A stretch of DNA of 64,000 nt from positions 347,134,457 to 347,198,456 of the forward strand of contig OY856412.1 in the NCBI GenBank assembly GCA_963693085.1. The letters run 5' to 3'. The notes beneath the pieces are model-generated. The model was not told the origin of the DNA and did no database searches. It worked only from the letters and a program-made list of their open reading frames with translations. Source of the stretch: Alisma plantago-aquatica. Its lineage: Eukaryota > Streptophyta > Magnoliopsida > Alismatales > Alismataceae. The translations under genes were made by a program, and so were the position numbers. Of this stretch, positions 61,102 to 64,000 are shown piece after piece; position 1 is the stretch's first letter, and the number at the start of each line of letters is the position of its first letter.

Positions 61102-64000
61102 TGTAAAGACCAAAAAGTCTCTACCAAAAACTCATGGCAAACAAAAACACCAATGTGTAGGCAGAGGAAGATAAAACTTTGACTAAACAATTGTATAAAG
61201 GGCACATCATAAAATCTTCCCAAAAAGGGTGTACAACTTTATACACAACAATAGGATCTAGGTAGAGGGAGACTCAAACCAATTCAATATTGTCTCTAAA
61301 GAAAAACAACTTAACATATAGGCAGTTATAGCTAAGTCCAAGCTAGAGGGTTGAACTCCTTGACCTTAGCCTTAGGATGGTTCACCAAGCTTCAACTGCG
61401 CACTCTGATCCTAAACTAGATGGTTGGGATCATCCAGCAAGAGAGAGATAAAAGTATGTGTTATTCAAAAGGAAAAGGACAAATAATAATGCACAACATT
61501 GCATAATAAAATGATTCACTACACTAAGAGATTTCAAGAGTATGAGGCAAGTAATCAAATAAGGAATAGAAACTGCCATAGCTCAATAACAACAATAATC
61601 ACATAGCATGAATGATATTATGACACAAAATCATACCAATGCAGGGTGAGGCACCTACCGGACCTACACCAAGAGGAGAAGGGGAATTTTAACATCCCCT
61701 AACCTCCAAAATATATATAAAATGGGGAGAATTTTAACGTTCCCCTGGGCTCATGCCCACTATGGGTGGTTTGTACTCATGTACACTACATTGTCATTTG
61801 GCCAAAAATACATCATGCTAAATAGTTCACTTGGCAGTAGTGAAAATATAAATAACATTTGCATAATAGCATTGGGGAATAAAACCCATGAAATAGATCA
61901 AGTAAATGAATGAGCCAGCATTGGCCATATAATTATTCAAATAATCAAATAAATGAGCCACAATGGCTATAGAAGATTCAAGTAAATAAAGAGCCAAATA
62001 AAAGGAAATAGAGATATTCCAAGGCTAGCACAATATGAATGCAAGGTTGGATAAAAGCCCAACTGAAGGAATAGGGTACACATTACACATTCATTCATTC
62101 ATAATTATAATAGGGCTCACATACATAAATAGGATCCACATACCTTATTGTAGATTCACATCCATCATTATCACTGATTAGATTGTATCCAAGATCATTT
62201 TCCCTAATTATAAATATTTCACATGAATTAGCATTTATTAAGCATAAAGTATAAAGGAAAATACCCATTTTAGACCTTATTTGAAAACCACCCCTAAACT
62301 AGAACCAAAAGTTCACTTAGGTTTCACTGATTAAGAAAACATATTTTATTTCTCAATTTGGAGTTGAAATGAATAAATTATGATTTTTAGAACATTTAAC
62401 ATACTCAAAATGGCATCCATGGAAAACTTCGAAAAAGAAAACATAATTAGGACTTAAAACTAGAAATTCAGATTCTACGTAAAAAATCCTTTCCAATGAG
62501 TATTTACTCGAATTTTTCTGATAACATATCAATTTTCTATGATTTATTTTCTCTAGACCAATCAGAGAGCAAGAAAAAGCCACGTGGGCTTGGTGACTTG
62601 AGCAAGGAGAGGGAGGCGAATGCCAGAAATAACCCCGATGTCAAAACAGAGAGTGAGGTGCATGTGGGGGTAAAATTGTAAAACGTCACGAGTTGTCTCC
62701 TTCCTCACGCACCAACCATGGCTGCGGAGAAGGAGCTTGCCCATTTGGGCGTTTCCTCGTTTCTTGACCAAATCGGAGGTACAGGTACTCGAAACAAATC
62801 TTAAGACGAGAGGAACTCACCGGTGTACTTTATTGTGGTGCAGGTATCACCGAGCAGCCAGGAAAAGGGCCACAAGGAAGGAGGAGGCGGAGGAGATGGG
62901 GGGCTACATGGGGGAGCTCTGATCAAATTAATGGTTGAGTGAGCTTTCAATGGTGCCACCGGCCTATGGGCGTTTGGGCTATGGTGCACGGGAGATGATG
63001 AACAAGGACTTAAACGGTGAGGATCAAGGAGACGAATCCAATACAACTTAAATCTCACAAAATGATAGAGAAATGAGGGAGAACAAAGTGGAGGAGCCTG
63101 GGCGTCCTCTTGGTTGGCGGGCTGGAGATTGAAGATGACCCCAGATCCGTTGGATTGAGATCCAATGGGGGTCGAGTGCGCGACACATGAAATAAATGAA
63201 ATAAATGCAAAAATCCTTATCCCAGGCCTTTTATGGCACCACCATTTTATAGACCTTATGGAAAAGCACCAAGATGCAGGCGGCTGATACGCTACAGACT
63301 GTACTATAGACTTGTTAAGACTACTGTTTATTTGGATTTGTAGCTGCATTTCTTGGGAAGTAACCTATCGTCTATGTTTGGATGTCCCACATAATGAGGA
63401 TTACAAAAACTACATGTCAATATTGAACCGTTTTAACTTTCTGTACTCTAGTTTTAATTTATCGAAATCCTCATTGCATGTATTATCATAACATTTCCCA
63501 CCAAAAGAGTTCTAAAAATTCATTATTAAACTAAAAAACTATATGGGAACTTGTAAAAAGAATTTGGAGGGTCAAATGAAGTCCAAATGACCTCAAATTT
63601 TAACCATAGGTTTATGACAACACCTAGAACGATGCTATGCATTTAGTTTCTCGAAAATAACATGGTTAGGCCTCTGATTAATTTATAGACTATCAAAGCA
63701 TATAATAAAGCATAAAAAGAGCAATTAATATAAAGAATATATTTTAATGACATAATAGGGTATATCTCGAGATATTAGTCACATATAAATATTATGAGCC
63801 ATATATCAACATATAATACTCTTATTAGTGCATTATTTCCCTATTTGAAGGAGAGAGAAAGTAAAGGGGTTAATTACTCCTATACATTAACTCAAATACA
63901 TTGTTACTAGTATATTTATCCAAAAAGCTCCAAATATCATACTGCACTCATATTATCTCATTAATGGTCGAATTGCATGATTACACCTCAGTTATCTCAT
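61102..64000 (-). mobile_element. Element C: left edge of a further insertion, probably a minus-strand LTR element
   Basis: The family B LTR stops at 61101 and new sequence starts TGTAAAGACC, whose reverse complement GGTCTTTACA is a good LTR end. A candidate 5-bp target duplication is GAGAC (61097-61101); its partner would be right of the window. A minus-strand TATA box (63245-63251) is followed by a GC-rich stretch down to about 62580, the layout of the other LTR promoters here. No transposon protein or host gene seen; an open frame at 63349-62801 is low-complexity and unrecognised. Extends beyond the window. Solo LTR or full element cannot be told. Confidence 0.55.
63245..63251 (-). promoter_or_regulatory. 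TATA box in element C
   Basis: TATAAAA on the minus strand (context GGTCTATAAAATGG), ahead of the GC-rich leader-like segment. Confidence 0.5.

Noticed and set aside
62801..63349. 182-codon minus-strand frame in element C, Pro/Ser-rich C-terminus.
   Set aside because: It overlaps the TATA box and GC-rich leader of a probable LTR, has no domain I recognise, and its composition follows local base content.

Overview
This window is non-genic plant nuclear DNA, a nested pile of decayed retrotransposons. The evidence is plant-type Ty3/Gypsy chromovirus pol relics with initiator-Met tRNA primer sites (TGGTATCAGAGC type), a Ty1/Copia gag relic and a plant L1-type LINE carrying a C-terminal RNase H. 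I found no intact host gene, tRNA, rRNA or CRISPR array, and no intact transposon reading frame. A seed plant with a large, repeat-rich genome is the safest reading; I cannot name the species.

Layout, left to right. 1-5324: 3' end (RNase H, integrase, chromodomain, 3' LTR) of a + strand Gypsy element, here family A. 5325-6945: a diverged LTR relic related to family B. 6946-7439: unclassified decayed repeat. 7440-16931: a minus-strand Copia gag relic split by a non-coding LARD-like element (7995-15649, long LTRs, target duplication ATTTT). 16932-61101: a tandem family B (Tekay/Del-like) array, LTR-INT-shortLTR-INT-shortLTR-INT-LTR, with about 6.95 kb per internal region once later insertions are removed. 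The second internal region carries a complete minus-strand family A element (35107-46038, target duplication ATTCA). The third carries a minus-strand LINE (49534-54249). 61102-64000: left edge of another element (C) inserted into the last family B LTR.

The main result is the family B array. Both inner LTRs are only about 970 bp, against 4145 bp for the left outer LTR, and share one junction lacking about 3.18 kb that includes the TATA promoter. Their left part resembles the right-hand (3') LTR and their right part resembles the left-hand (5') LTR. That is what unequal exchange between the two LTRs of one aged element would give. All three internal regions share the same gag insertion, a shared RNase H deletion, an integrase D-to-E change and many stops, so one already dead copy was amplified in place. 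Implied order: Copia first; the LARD and the family B element into it; amplification of family B; then family A, the LINE and element C into the array. No working pathway is encoded here; the interest is structural and evolutionary.
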